DNA from: a virus
Reading direction: 5' to 3' (one strand)
DNA length: 23,458 nt
IMG/VR virus record: IMGVR_UViG_3300050821_000402
Span: 1 to 23,458 of that record
Shown piece after piece: positions 6,333 through 14,181 of this stretch. The notes beneath the pieces are model-generated. The model saw only the letters and a program-made list of their open reading frames with translations, made no database searches and was not told the DNA's origin. A program made the position numbers and the translations under genes. Positions within the stretch are counted from its first letter, which is position 1. Each line of letters opens with the position of its first letter.

Positions 6333-6371
6333 GCGAGAGATGCGGAACTCTTCAGTGGGTTCCCCTCTCGC
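6333..6371 (+). ncRNA. Two-part stem-loop in a leader
   Basis: An outer stem GCGAGAG (6333-6339) pairs with CTCTCGC (6365-6371). An inner stem GGAACTC (6344-6350) pairs with GGGTTCC (6357-6363) with one G-T wobble, and the loop is TTCAGT. The internal loop is lopsided (ATGC against C). No T-run follows, so it is probably not a terminator. It lies 18 bases before ATG 6390 and may be a regulatory leader element or a small structured RNA. Confidence 0.5.
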
Positions 6372-6389
6372 GATCAACGGGATATACAT

Positions 6390-6557
6390 ATGGCGCAAGA
6401 CAGCGTGAAGATAATGACACAAGAAAGCGAATTGCTGAATATCCTCGAAACGATTGCGGACAGGTTGCAGTCGATTGATAAGGGCCTCGCTCAGTTAACC
6501 TCTTACAACCACATAGTCGGCAAAGCAGCAATCAATAGACGCGTAGAGACGCGATGA
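6390..6557 (+). CDS. Short helical protein before HNH gene, unrecognised
   Basis: A 55-residue open frame from ATG 6390 to TGA 6555-6557, starting MAQDSVKIMT. It reads like an amphipathic helix or coiled-coil protein (ESELLNILETIADRLQSIDK). The stop overlaps the start of the HNH gene as ATGA (6554-6557), which is strong support for translational coupling and for the frame being real. The RBS is poor (AACGGGATATAC). Short coiled-coil proteins just before the HNH/terminase genes are common in HK97-like phages. No function can be assigned. Confidence 0.65.
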   Translation: MAQDSVKIMTQESELLNILETIADRLQSIDKGLAQLTSYNHIVGKAAINRRVETR

Positions 6558-6895
6558 ACAATGCAGCAAAACGGTTCTGCAACTACTTTGGTTGCGGAGT
6601 CCTCGTTGACAACGGGTATTGCGAGAAGCACAGGAAGAGCGAAGCACAGCGGCAGTATCAGGCCGACAAAGAGCATCGTGGGCAATACGACCGACGATGG
6701 CGGTCCTTTCGATTGTCCTATCTCAGAGAGCATCCATTGTGCGTTGACTGTCAGCAGGCTAACAAGATGTCGCCAGCATACGAGGTCCACCACATCAAGA
6801 AGCTGAGAGACTATCCAGACCTGAAGTTCGATGATGCCAACTTGATGGGACTGTGCAAGCCTTGCCACTCGATCAGGACTGCGCGAGGAGAGTAA
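6554..6895 (+). CDS. HNH endonuclease next to terminase
   Basis: A 113-residue HNH nuclease. The N-terminus has a Cys-rich finger (FCNYFGCG ... GYCEKH, residues 8-26) typical of terminase-linked HNH proteins. The core has the zinc cysteines Cys63/Cys66 (CVDC) and Cys101/Cys104 (CKPC), the catalytic His pair at 79-80 (VHHIKKL), Asn96 and His105. In cos-type HK97-like phages such an HNH protein works with the terminase to cut concatemers at cos and is needed for packaging. Its place just before small and large terminase agrees. It is coupled to the previous small gene by ATGA. The alternative, a free-standing homing endonuclease, is less likely in this position. Confidence 0.9.
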   Translation: MNNAAKRFCNYFGCGVLVDNGYCEKHRKSEAQRQYQADKEHRGQYDRRWRSFRLSYLREHPLCVDCQQANKMSPAYEVHHIKKLRDYPDLKFDDANLMGLCKPCHSIRTARGE

Positions 6896-7012
6896 AAGCA
6901 ATGCCAACGGCATGGGATAGGCCCATCCAAAATATTATATGGTGGGCCGCGTTGACCGCACGCCCATCACACGCAAAACAAAGCAGTTTAAACGTTTCGA
7001 CCTAAATACACT
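6896..7012 (+). other. Structured gap before terS, possible cos region
   Basis: A 117-base gap in an otherwise tight operon. ATGGG (6912-6916) can pair with CCCAT (6922-6926); alternatively GGCCCATCC (6920-6928) pairs with GGTGGGCC (6941-6948) with one bulged base. The two folds exclude each other. A GC-rich stretch (6945-6977) and the palindromic AAACGTTT (near 6991) follow. With an HNH gene and terS on either side, this is where a cos site would be expected. That is inference; no cos ends can be read from the sequence. Confidence 0.4.
7002..7009 (+). promoter_or_regulatory. CTAAATA motif just before terS
   Basis: CTAAATAC ends 3 bases before ATG 7013, in an intergenic gap. If it acted as a T4-like late promoter the transcript would begin at or inside the start codon. 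This copy therefore fits a promoter role poorly, unless terS is translated leaderless. Confidence 0.35.
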
Positions 7013-7498
7013 ATGCCAAATCATGCCACTCCGACAGCCATCCGCATCGCTCAGGGCAATCCATCAGGCAGACCCTTGCCATTGAACGAGCCAAAAGCGG
7101 CCACAGGTGCTCCACCGATGCCGTTGGATTTGTCACCCGCCGCTCAGACGGTCTGGCATGACATCGTGCCAGTTCTTTTGAGTATGGGAACCCTCACAAC
7201 CTCTGACGGCGATGCATTGGCCGCACTGTGCGTTCAAAAAGCTCTCTATCAAGAGGCGGTTGAACATTACACGCGCAATGGGTTGGTCATTCAGTCGTCA
7301 CAAGGCATGAAGAAAAATCCCGCCGTGACGATTGCTGACGCTGCATTGAAGCAGTATAGAGCCTTGCTGGGTGAGTTTGGGCTGACTCCTGCGTCGCGAA
7401 CACGTATTCAGGCAGACCATCCAGACTTGGAAAGCCCATTATCAAAACTCCTAAACGAGAGACAACGCATTAGAGGCGTCATGTTCGAAGCAGAGTAG
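7013..7498 (+). CDS. terS: Terminase small subunit, P27 family
   Basis: A 161-residue protein with the P27-type N-terminus (PTAIRIAQGNPSGRPL) and the helical body typical of this family (LSPAAQTVWHDIVPVLLSMGTLTTSD; a stretch near TRIQADH at the end). It binds the packaging start on phage DNA and hands it to the large subunit. The ATG at 7013 is supported by the conserved N-terminus, although no Shine-Dalgarno is seen before it; the start may depend on an unusual leader. TerL follows after 27 bases. Length is normal for the family. Confidence 0.9.
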   Translation: MPNHATPTAIRIAQGNPSGRPLPLNEPKAATGAPPMPLDLSPAAQTVWHDIVPVLLSMGTLTTSDGDALAALCVQKALYQEAVEHYTRNGLVIQSSQGMKKNPAVTIADAALKQYRALLGEFGLTPASRTRIQADHPDLESPLSKLLNERQRIRGVMFEAE

Positions 7499-7525
7499 GC
7501 ATGACACCCAAAGAGAAAGCAGGAC

Positions 7526-9226
7526 ATGAATGAAGCAAAGATCACAAAGCACCCTGCCGAACAATACATAGAAGACGTTCTGGCTGGAAAGAGCATTACA
7601 AATAGATGGGTTCGACTTGCAGTTGAGCGCCACGTTGACGATCTGAAGAATGCCGATGCAAAGGCCATTTGGTTCAATCGTGATGCTGGCATCTGGGCCT
7701 GTGATTGTTTTCCTAAACTGTTCAGACACTTCAAAGGCGCACTGGCGGGTCAGCCATTCGAGTTGATGCCGTGGCAAGCCTTCATTGTGTATTCCCTCTT
7801 TGGTTGGATGAAGACGGGGACAGCCCTTCGCAGGTTCCGCCGCGCCTACATCGAAGTGGCGCGTAAGAACGGCAAAACAACGCTTCTGGCTGGAATCGCG
7901 ATCATCATGTTTCTGCTGGATGGCGAGGCTGGAGCACGAGTCTACAGCGCAGCAACCAAACGGGACCAAGCAAAAGAGGTCTGGGACTGCGCTCAGAAGA
8001 TGATTCGCACCAGCCCCGCGCTGAGAGGCAGAGTCACCATTTGCCACAACAGCCTTGCTGATCCTGCCTTTGGATCAACATTCATTCCCCTATCAGCCGA
8101 TGCCAACACGCTTGATGGGCTGGACATTTCAGCGGCAGTCGTTGATGAGCTTCACGCGCATCCAACCTCGGCCGTTTGGGATGTTCTCGACACAGCCACA
8201 GGCGCACGAGAACAGCCATTGATTTGTGCGATTACGACAGCGGGATTCAGCCAAGTTGGAGTCTGCTTCGAACTGCACAACATGATCATCGAATTGCTAA
8301 ATAGAAATGTAGAAAACGATTCTTGGTTCGGCTTTCTAGCTGGCCTCGATGACGACGACGCATTCAGCGATGAATCGGTTTGGGAAAAAGCAAACCCGAA
8401 CATACGATTCATTCCAACGTTGCTTGCCGACCTCCGAGAAAAGTCCATCCGTGCTTCGCGTAGTGCGTCTCAGATGAACAACTTTCTCGTGAAGTGCATG
8501 TGCCGCTGGACCTCACAAGGCAAGCGTTGGCTTCAGGTCGAACATTGGGACAAATGCAAGGCAAGAGAACCTTTCGACAGCGAAGCCATGAAGGCACGTC
8601 CAGCGTTCGGTGGAATCGACTACGCAGAAAAGTTGGATTTGACGGCCATTTGCCTGTGTTTCCCGCCATATGGCGATGACAAGAAATGGCGCTACCTCTG
8701 GAGGTTCTACCTGCCAGAAGACACAGTTCAGCAGCACACGGATAACGGGGACCATCGCTGGCAGCAGTGGGTTGCATCAGGCGAATTGATCGCCACCTCT
8801 GGCGCAGTGACAGACCAGCAGGTTGTGCGCGAAGACCTCATGAACTGGGCGGAACAGTTCGACTTGAGGCAAGTAGGGTTCGACCCTTGGCACATGCGAA
8901 CGTTCGCTTCGCGGCTGTTGGAAGACAGCTTGGAAATGGTTGAGGTGCCGCCATTCCCAAAGGACTTGGCTGAGGCCACAAAGGAATTCGAAGCACAGGT
9001 TGTAACGCAAGGGTTGCAGCATTACAGTGGCTCACTCATGCGCTGGCAGATCGACAACGTAACGCTAAAGTCAGACAATCGCGGCAACGTGACGCCACAG
9101 CGCAACAAGCGAGACGCAAACACAAAGAAGATTGATGGCGTTATGGCCGCAGTAACGGCGCTCAGCTTAGCAATTCGACACCCGATAGAAGACTCAGAGA
9201 CAAGCTACGCAGTGTTTTCCCTGTAA
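7526..9226 (+). CDS. terL: Terminase large subunit
   Basis: A 566-residue packaging motor and nuclease of the HK97/P27-associated type. The ATPase part has the Walker A ARKNGKTT (112-119) and Walker B AAVVDELH (203-210, Asp207-Glu208). The C-terminal RNase H-like nuclease shows its acidic residues in GGIDYAEKLDLT (first Asp), VGFDPWHM (second) and KIDGVMAAV near the end (third). It pumps DNA into the prohead through the portal and cuts the concatemer. The RBS AGGA lies shortly before ATG 7526. All key residues are present, so it should be functional. A CTAAATAG copy sits inside the gene at 8297-8304. Confidence 0.95.
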   Translation: MNEAKITKHPAEQYIEDVLAGKSITNRWVRLAVERHVDDLKNADAKAIWFNRDAGIWACDCFPKLFRHFKGALAGQPFELMPWQAFIVYSLFGWMKTGTALRRFRRAYIEVARKNGKTTLLAGIAIIMFLLDGEAGARVYSAATKRDQAKEVWDCAQKMIRTSPALRGRVTICHNSLADPAFGSTFIPLSADANTLDGLDISAAVVDELHAHPTSAVWDVLDTATGAREQPLICAITTAGFSQVGVCFELHNMIIELLNRNVENDSWFGFLAGLDDDDAFSDESVWEKANPNIRFIPTLLADLREKSIRASRSASQMNNFLVKCMCRWTSQGKRWLQVEHWDKCKAREPFDSEAMKARPAFGGIDYAEKLDLTAICLCFPPYGDDKKWRYLWRFYLPEDTVQQHTDNGDHRWQQWVASGELIATSGAVTDQQVVREDLMNWAEQFDLRQVGFDPWHMRTFASRLLEDSLEMVEVPPFPKDLAEATKEFEAQVVTQGLQHYSGSLMRWQIDNVTLKSDNRGNVTPQRNKRDANTKKIDGVMAAVTALSLAIRHPIEDSETSYAVFSL

Positions 9227-9249
9227 AGCAATGTCACTAGGAAGGACAA

Positions 9250-11031
9250 GTGGGACTATTCAACGATGAAATAACTACATTGGGCATTACAGAGTTTAGA
9301 GGCGACCCGCTCGACAACCCCAGTATTCCTTTAAGCTCTCCTGCCGCATGGGAACTGTTCGGCGCCTCCTACCAAACAGAATCAGGCGAAGTCATCAATG
9401 ACCGAAATGCGCTGTCCATCGTGACAGTGTGGGCCTGTGTAAACAGAATCGCTCAAACGGTTGGGTCATTGCCATTGAAGCTGATGGAGCGCACAGATAC
9501 AGGTCACAAAGAGGCAGTTGAGCAAAACTTATATTACCTTCTCGGCTCAGAGCCTAACCCTGATATGGACGCGTCCATATTCTTCGAAACGCTCACAGGA
9601 TGCACGGTTCTGACAGGTAATGGATACGCACAGATTGAACGAAACGATGCAGGACAGCCTATCGCACTGTGGCCGTTGCACCCATTCAAAACTACCCCTA
9701 AACGCGACCCCCGCACACTTGCCATCTATTACGAAACATCGGACGGGATGCCAGCAGGTCAATTGAGACGTGTATCAGATGACGATGTGTTGCATTTCCG
9801 CATGCTTTCTTTGGACGGGTTAAAGGGCATTTCACCGATTGATGCATGCCGCAGAACCCTCGGACTGGCAACCGCGCAAGAGAAGTCTGGTGCTCGCTAT
9901 TTCGGCAATGGCTCCAGACCTGGCGGTCTGCTGATCAATAAAGGCAACAAGCTGGAAGGCAAAGCACTTCAAGAAATGCGCCAGTCATGGGAGGCGCAGC
10001 AAGGCGCAATCAATCAGGGCCGCATCGCAGTCATTCCGAATGGCGATTGGAGCTATCAGTCTCTTTCAATCAGCAACGAGGCTTCCCAGTGGCTCCAGAG
10101 CCGTCAATTCAGCCAGTCTCAGATTGCTCAAGGCATCTTCAATGTCCCACCTCACATGGTCGGCGACATGAGCAGACTGAGCGGCAGCAATTCAGAGCAA
10201 ATGTCCTTGCAGTTCAGAACATCGTGCATCCAGCCCTATTTGAGTCGCATTGAAGGCGAAATAGTTCGCAAACTGATTCCACGAATGGGACGGAAGGCAA
10301 ACAAGTTCTTCGTTCGTTTCGATGATGCTCAGCTATTGCGCTGCGACTTCAAGACAACAATGGAAGGCTACTCCGCTGGCATCATTGGCGGCTGGTATTC
10401 AGCCAATGACGTTCGCCGTAAGCTCGGCGAGAATCCCGGTGGGCCTGAACTCGATGTATACAGAGTGCCAGTCAACTACCAGAATGCAGAGAACATCGTA
10501 ACGGCGGACACAGAAGCAGAAGCACCAATGCTGGACGACGATGATTCGGGGCCAGACTCGCCCACCGATTCAACTGGCGACGATGCTTCAACTCAGACAG
10601 CAAATGCTCAGCGCAAGCTATTAGGGGCCTACAAAACGGCCTATTTCCCGCTCTATCACGATGCATTCAACCGCATTATGAGGCGTTCCAAGCGAGATTT
10701 AGACGCCTTTAGCATCACCTTCCGCGCCGTTCTGGAGTGCATTTCCTGCATGGCAATTGGTTTCAGAGATGGAACAGTCGATGGAATCGACAACGACGTG
10801 ACAACGCAAGTCGTTAATGACGTTCTGAAATCGATGACGAAAAGAGCAAGCAAATGGCCTGTGCAGGTTTCTGAACAGGAAATGCAGTCGATGATCGTGA
10901 ACGAGTTCAACAAGGCAGTTCGAAGCATCCACATCGCTGTGTCAAAAACAATCGCAGCTTCGAAAGCCAGTCAGGAGCTAATAGACGATACCGAAAAGCT
11001 AAATAGAGTTGAGGATCAGAATGAAGAATAG
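9250..11031 (+). CDS. Portal protein, HK97 family, with extended C-terminus
   Basis: A 593-residue portal protein. Residues ~1-410 match the phage portal family (NALSIVTVWACVNRIAQTVG; NGNGY-type segment LTGNGYAQIERN; a DVLHFRM segment; GSNSEQMSLQF). It forms the dodecameric ring at one capsid vertex through which DNA passes. Residues ~430-593 are an added acidic linker (DDDDSGPDSPTDSTGDD) and a helical tail, longer than the ~420 residues of HK97 gp3. The start is GTG 9250, supported by AGGAAGGA at 9239-9246. The 3' end overlaps the protease gene by 11 bases. Confidence 0.93.
   Translation: MGLFNDEITTLGITEFRGDPLDNPSIPLSSPAAWELFGASYQTESGEVINDRNALSIVTVWACVNRIAQTVGSLPLKLMERTDTGHKEAVEQNLYYLLGSEPNPDMDASIFFETLTGCTVLTGNGYAQIERNDAGQPIALWPLHPFKTTPKRDPRTLAIYYETSDGMPAGQLRRVSDDDVLHFRMLSLDGLKGISPIDACRRTLGLATAQEKSGARYFGNGSRPGGLLINKGNKLEGKALQEMRQSWEAQQGAINQGRIAVIPNGDWSYQSLSISNEASQWLQSRQFSQSQIAQGIFNVPPHMVGDMSRLSGSNSEQMSLQFRTSCIQPYLSRIEGEIVRKLIPRMGRKANKFFVRFDDAQLLRCDFKTTMEGYSAGIIGGWYSANDVRRKLGENPGGPELDVYRVPVNYQNAENIVTADTEAEAPMLDDDDSGPDSPTDSTGDDASTQTANAQRKLLGAYKTAYFPLYHDAFNRIMRRSKRDLDAFSITFRAVLECISCMAIGFRDGTVDGIDNDVTTQVVNDVLKSMTKRASKWPVQVSEQEMQSMIVNEFNKAVRSIHIAVSKTIAASKASQELIDDTEKLNRVEDQNEE
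10999..11006 (+). promoter_or_regulatory. CTAAATA motif before protease gene
   Basis: CTAAATAG, inside the end of the portal gene, ends 14 bases before ATG 11021; GTTGAGG follows as RBS. The spacing is like that at dpdA. Confidence 0.35.
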
Positions 11032-12058
11032 AGTCGAACACAGAACAATCAAATGTGAGTTTAGAGTAGACGGCGACACAGGCAAGCCGACGATCTATGG
11101 CTATGCTGCCAAATATAACGTTCGATCCTCTGACCTCGGCGGATGGGTGGAGGTCATTGCTCCAACTGCTTTCGACAACCATCTGAAGTCGAATCCAGAT
11201 GTGCGAGCACTCTTCAATCACAATCAGGATGTTGTGTTGGGACGCACTACCGCTGGCACGCTGAAAATCAATAGCGACAGCACAGGCCTTGCGTATGAGG
11301 TCAACCCACCTGACACGCAAGCAGCCCGGGACTTGATCACTTCGATGAAGCGCGGCGACATAAACCAGTCGTCGTTTGGCTTCATCTGCCGTAATGCGAA
11401 GTGGTCCACGGACGCTGACACTGGCCTCGACATGAGAACAGTGAACGAGGCAGAACTGTTTGATTGTTCTCCTGTTACATATCCTGCATACCCGCAGGCC
11501 ACATCAGGCGTTCGCTCGCTTCCAGAAGACATGCCAATGGAAGTCCGCAGCCGATTGCAGAAGCGTGATTTGGTTGATGGCGATCCCGTTGAAGGCGAGG
11601 ACGTGCTTGGCGATGTAGTCGGTGAAGACAAATGCCAGTGCCAGTGCGCACAGTGCCTTGATGGAGACTGCGCAGATTGCAGCAATCCAGACTGCGACGA
11701 CCCGAATTGTAGCGATGACAACGACATGGAACAAAACAGCCGACGGATGACGACCACAAAGTCAGTCGATGGCGAAAACCTGACAGCCGATGATTTCTTG
11801 ATCGTTGGCGACCCTTCGAAGACTGACACATGGCACTTGCCTTGGAAGTTCAGCACCGAAGAAAAGACCGTTTCACATCTTCGCGATGCGCTTTCCCGAT
11901 TCAATCAGGTTGAAGGTGTCAGCGATGAAGTAAAGAAAGCTGCTTGGGACAAGTTGGTGAAGCTCTGCAAAGAGCACCAAATAGATGTCTCGACCGATGA
12001 CGATGCGACGCGCACATTGAAGATTCGCGTGATGCTTGCATCTCTCAACAGCCTATAG
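11021..12058 (+). CDS. Prohead protease (HK97 type) with Cys-rich linker and extra C-terminal domain
   Basis: A 345-residue protein. Residues ~10-165 are an HK97-type prohead protease (peptidase U35/S78): IYGYAAKY, the catalytic His67 in LFNHNQD, Ser118 in NQSSFGF and the acidic residue in EAELFDCSPVTYPAYP (~145). It trims the capsid delta domain during maturation. A cysteine-rich stretch follows with eight Cys between 205 and 230 (CQCQCAQC ... CADCSNPDC ... C). From ~254 comes a domain like DUF6582 (LTADDFLIVGDP; HLRDALSRFNQVEGV; KLVKLCKEHQI). The start is ATG 11021 with GAGG 7 bases before it; a TTG at 11009 is less likely. The Cys stretch could bind metal; this is inference. Confidence 0.9.
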   Translation: MKNRVEHRTIKCEFRVDGDTGKPTIYGYAAKYNVRSSDLGGWVEVIAPTAFDNHLKSNPDVRALFNHNQDVVLGRTTAGTLKINSDSTGLAYEVNPPDTQAARDLITSMKRGDINQSSFGFICRNAKWSTDADTGLDMRTVNEAELFDCSPVTYPAYPQATSGVRSLPEDMPMEVRSRLQKRDLVDGDPVEGEDVLGDVVGEDKCQCQCAQCLDGDCADCSNPDCDDPNCSDDNDMEQNSRRMTTTKSVDGENLTADDFLIVGDPSKTDTWHLPWKFSTEEKTVSHLRDALSRFNQVEGVSDEVKKAAWDKLVKLCKEHQIDVSTDDDATRTLKIRVMLASLNSL

Positions 12059-12199
12059 ACATTAGTTTTACTCACTCCGACTAGGCCACTTGATGGCTGT
12101 GTTCAGTCACATCTCGTCGAGGTGATGTAGCGAAGCACTGTAACGGCGTTACTTGCTGTCCTATACACCATAACTCCATACATTAGAGGACATATAGCA
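12059..12199 (+). promoter_or_regulatory. Structured gap before the major capsid gene
   Basis: The 141 bases have no open frame I can support. There is a perfect inverted repeat GTAACG-G-CGTTAC (12140-12152), and ACATC...GATGT with CTCG-T-CGAG inside (near 12110-12128). TATACA at 12162-12167 is a possible -10 without a good -35. AGAGGA (12185-12190) is the RBS for the capsid gene. The short-spaced repeat looks like an operator or a processing/stability element for the abundant capsid mRNA. Confidence 0.45.
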
Positions 12200-13414
12200 A
12201 TGACTAAGCAAGAAGTATTAGATAAAGCAACAAAGCTGATGGTCGATGCGCGTGACATCATGAGCGGCAGCGACATCACAACCGAGAAGCGTTCAGCAGT
12301 AGACAAGATGCTTAACGACGCAGAAGCACTCCGTGCAGACGCTCGCAGAATGGAAGCAGTCGAGGTCACCTTCGACAGCACTCGTTCTATTCCACGCGGA
12401 ACTCCCGGTGAAGCAGTAGCAGCTACCGATAACCGCAGCCACGACGAACGCAACGCAGCAGCAAACAAGGCAATTCGCAGCTACCTCCGTGGCGACCGTT
12501 TTGAAGCTCGCGACTTGACAGTTGCGGCAGATGGCGTGTTGATCCCAACTGGCGTAGTTGATGCAAAGATTGCATTGAAGAGTCCGGGCAATGTTTATGA
12601 CCTTGTTCAGAAGCTCAAGACAGCAACAGGCGAACCAGTCAAGTTGCCTCTGATTAACGACACCACAAACACGTTCGTTCTTAACAGTTCGAACATTGCG
12701 ACCACTGATCCAAGCATCAGCAGCGTGACAATCTCAATTGACGATCTGCGTATGAATCCAATTCTGATCGACAACTCGTTGATTCAGGATTCTGCATTCG
12801 ACTTGGTTTCATACGTTGCGGACGCAACTGTTCAGCGTTACGGATGGGCAATGGGAACATACATTACTCAGGGTGACGGAACAAACATCCAAGGCCTGAA
12901 CGCAATCACGTCAAATGTCACCACAGGTGCAAACTCAGCAATCACCTACACCGACTTTGTGTCGCTCTTTGCTGCGCTCGAACCTGCCTACCAGACTGGC
13001 GCTGTGTTCACAATGAACAACAGCACTCTCGCAAATCAGGTGATGAACATCAAGGACAGCCAAGGTCGTCCAATCTTCCTTCCATACATGGATGGCGGAA
13101 ACTCTGGCTTCGCTGGAACAATCTTTGGCTACCCAGTCAAGATCAACCAATATCTGTCCAATTTCGGGGCTGGCAACATCTGCGTTCAGTTCGGCAACTT
13201 CCAACAGGGTTATACCCTTCGCGAAGTTGTGCCTTCTGTTGATGCTGCATACGCAGGTGCTCAGATGGTTGGCGGAATCCCAGTTGTTCTTCGCAGACTT
13301 GGCGAACGCTATGCCGAGTTGAACAAGACTGGCTTCGTCGCGTTTGCTCGTGTTGGTGGTGCTTTGACCGATGCGGGAACTCACCCTCTCTGGAACTTGG
13401 TCGGACACGCATAA
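12200..13414 (+). CDS. Major capsid protein, HK97 fold
   Basis: A 404-residue HK97 gp5-type major capsid protein. The first ~100 residues are a charged coiled-coil delta (scaffold) domain (DKATKLMVDARDIMSG; MLNDAEALRADARRME). The mature part starts near LTVAADGVLIPTGVVD (~105-120), the usual context of prohead protease cleavage. The rest follows the family: NVYDLVQKLKT (N-arm), LRMNPILIDNSLIQDSAFDL (E-loop and spine helix), GWAMGTYITQGDGTN, and the C-terminal P-domain and A-domain (IFGYPVKINQYL; VVLRRLGERYAELNKTGFVAFAR). It builds the icosahedral shell. It follows the protease, as in HK97. A good RBS lies 9 bases before the ATG. Confidence 0.95.
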   Translation: MTKQEVLDKATKLMVDARDIMSGSDITTEKRSAVDKMLNDAEALRADARRMEAVEVTFDSTRSIPRGTPGEAVAATDNRSHDERNAAANKAIRSYLRGDRFEARDLTVAADGVLIPTGVVDAKIALKSPGNVYDLVQKLKTATGEPVKLPLINDTTNTFVLNSSNIATTDPSISSVTISIDDLRMNPILIDNSLIQDSAFDLVSYVADATVQRYGWAMGTYITQGDGTNIQGLNAITSNVTTGANSAITYTDFVSLFAALEPAYQTGAVFTMNNSTLANQVMNIKDSQGRPIFLPYMDGGNSGFAGTIFGYPVKINQYLSNFGAGNICVQFGNFQQGYTLREVVPSVDAAYAGAQMVGGIPVVLRRLGERYAELNKTGFVAFARVGGALTDAGTHPLWNLVGHA

Positions 13415-13435
13415 ACCATAGACCCATGAATAGAT

Positions 13436-13461
13436 TGTGGAAGCTCGTAAGGGCTTCCACA
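13436..13461 (+). terminator. Hairpin after major capsid gene
   Basis: A 9-bp stem TGTGGAAGC / GCTTCCACA (13436-13444 and 13453-13461) with an 8-base loop lies 21 bases after the capsid stop. Only a weak T-rich tail follows, so it is better read as a leaky terminator or RNA 3' end protection that raises capsid output relative to downstream genes. Confidence 0.55.
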
Positions 13462-13500
13462 CCTTATATCAGAACCAAAGCACGAATGAAGGCAGCATAA

Positions 13501-14181
13501 ATGTCGAACGTGATCGCATATAAAGACCTCACTGCGCCAGCAGCAGAGCCAGTCACACTTGCACAGGCGAAGAGCCAGCTCGTTGTTGATTCCAGCTTCA
13601 CTGCCGATGACGCATTGATTACGAGCCTGATTGTAGCGGCAAGACAGCATTGCGAGAACATCATGCAACGAGCGGTCTTCAACCGCACAATGCAGATGAA
13701 CTACGACTTCTTTCCGTATCCATACTTTCGGTCGTCAATCGGCATCAACGACAGGCACACGCTGTATGGCCTGTATTGGCGTCAGTTTGCAATCAAACTG
13801 GCACGTCCTGCCTGTGTGTCGGTTACCTCGATCACGTATATCGATTTGAACGGTGTCACACAAACGGTAAGCCCTTCGCTTTATTACGTAGATGCAATGT
13901 CCGAGCCAGCCCGTATTGTCCCAAATCCCGGCCTCTACTGGCCGTATTCACAAGCATATTTGCCCGGTTCAGTGAAGGTTACATACACAGCAGGGACATG
14001 GGGCGATGGAGTGACAGTGAACACCTGTCCGCAAACCATCTGTCAGGCCATGTTGCTGCTGATCAGCTACTACTACAATCACCGCGATGCAGCAGAGTCG
14101 AATCCGCCGAAGGCCATCGAGTTCAGTGTGGATGCTCTGCTCTCCCCTTACAAGTTCGATACATTTGGTTTCTCTGAATAA
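13501..14181 (+). CDS. Head-tail connector, gp6-like
   Basis: A 226-residue protein of the phage head-tail connector (HK97 gp6 / SPP1 gp15) family. The family hallmark is the N-terminal helical part AEPVTLAQAKSQLVVD ... DDALITSLIVAARQHCENIM (residues ~12-60). The C-terminal half has LLLISYYYNHRDAAES, a typical closing helix. It docks under the portal as the first ring of the connector. It is longer than the ~100-residue HK97 gp6 and includes a central beta-rich part. AAGG lies 8-9 bases before the start. The end overlaps the next start by one base (TAATG). Confidence 0.88.
   Translation: MSNVIAYKDLTAPAAEPVTLAQAKSQLVVDSSFTADDALITSLIVAARQHCENIMQRAVFNRTMQMNYDFFPYPYFRSSIGINDRHTLYGLYWRQFAIKLARPACVSVTSITYIDLNGVTQTVSPSLYYVDAMSEPARIVPNPGLYWPYSQAYLPGSVKVTYTAGTWGDGVTVNTCPQTICQAMLLLISYYYNHRDAAESNPPKAIEFSVDALLSPYKFDTFGFSE

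Noticed and set aside
6554-6895. HNH gene as a homing mobile element
   Set aside because: Its place and N-terminal Cys finger match the packaging-linked HNH group, and no interrupted gene is seen around it.
7451-8047. Long antisense frame opposite terL
   Set aside because: A mirror of strong terminase coding sequence, with Cys/Ser-rich composition and no start signals. The other minus-strand frames are rejected for the same reason.
8297-8304. CTAAATAG inside terL as a promoter
   Set aside because: It is deep inside coding sequence with no gene start nearby; kept only as part of the motif count.
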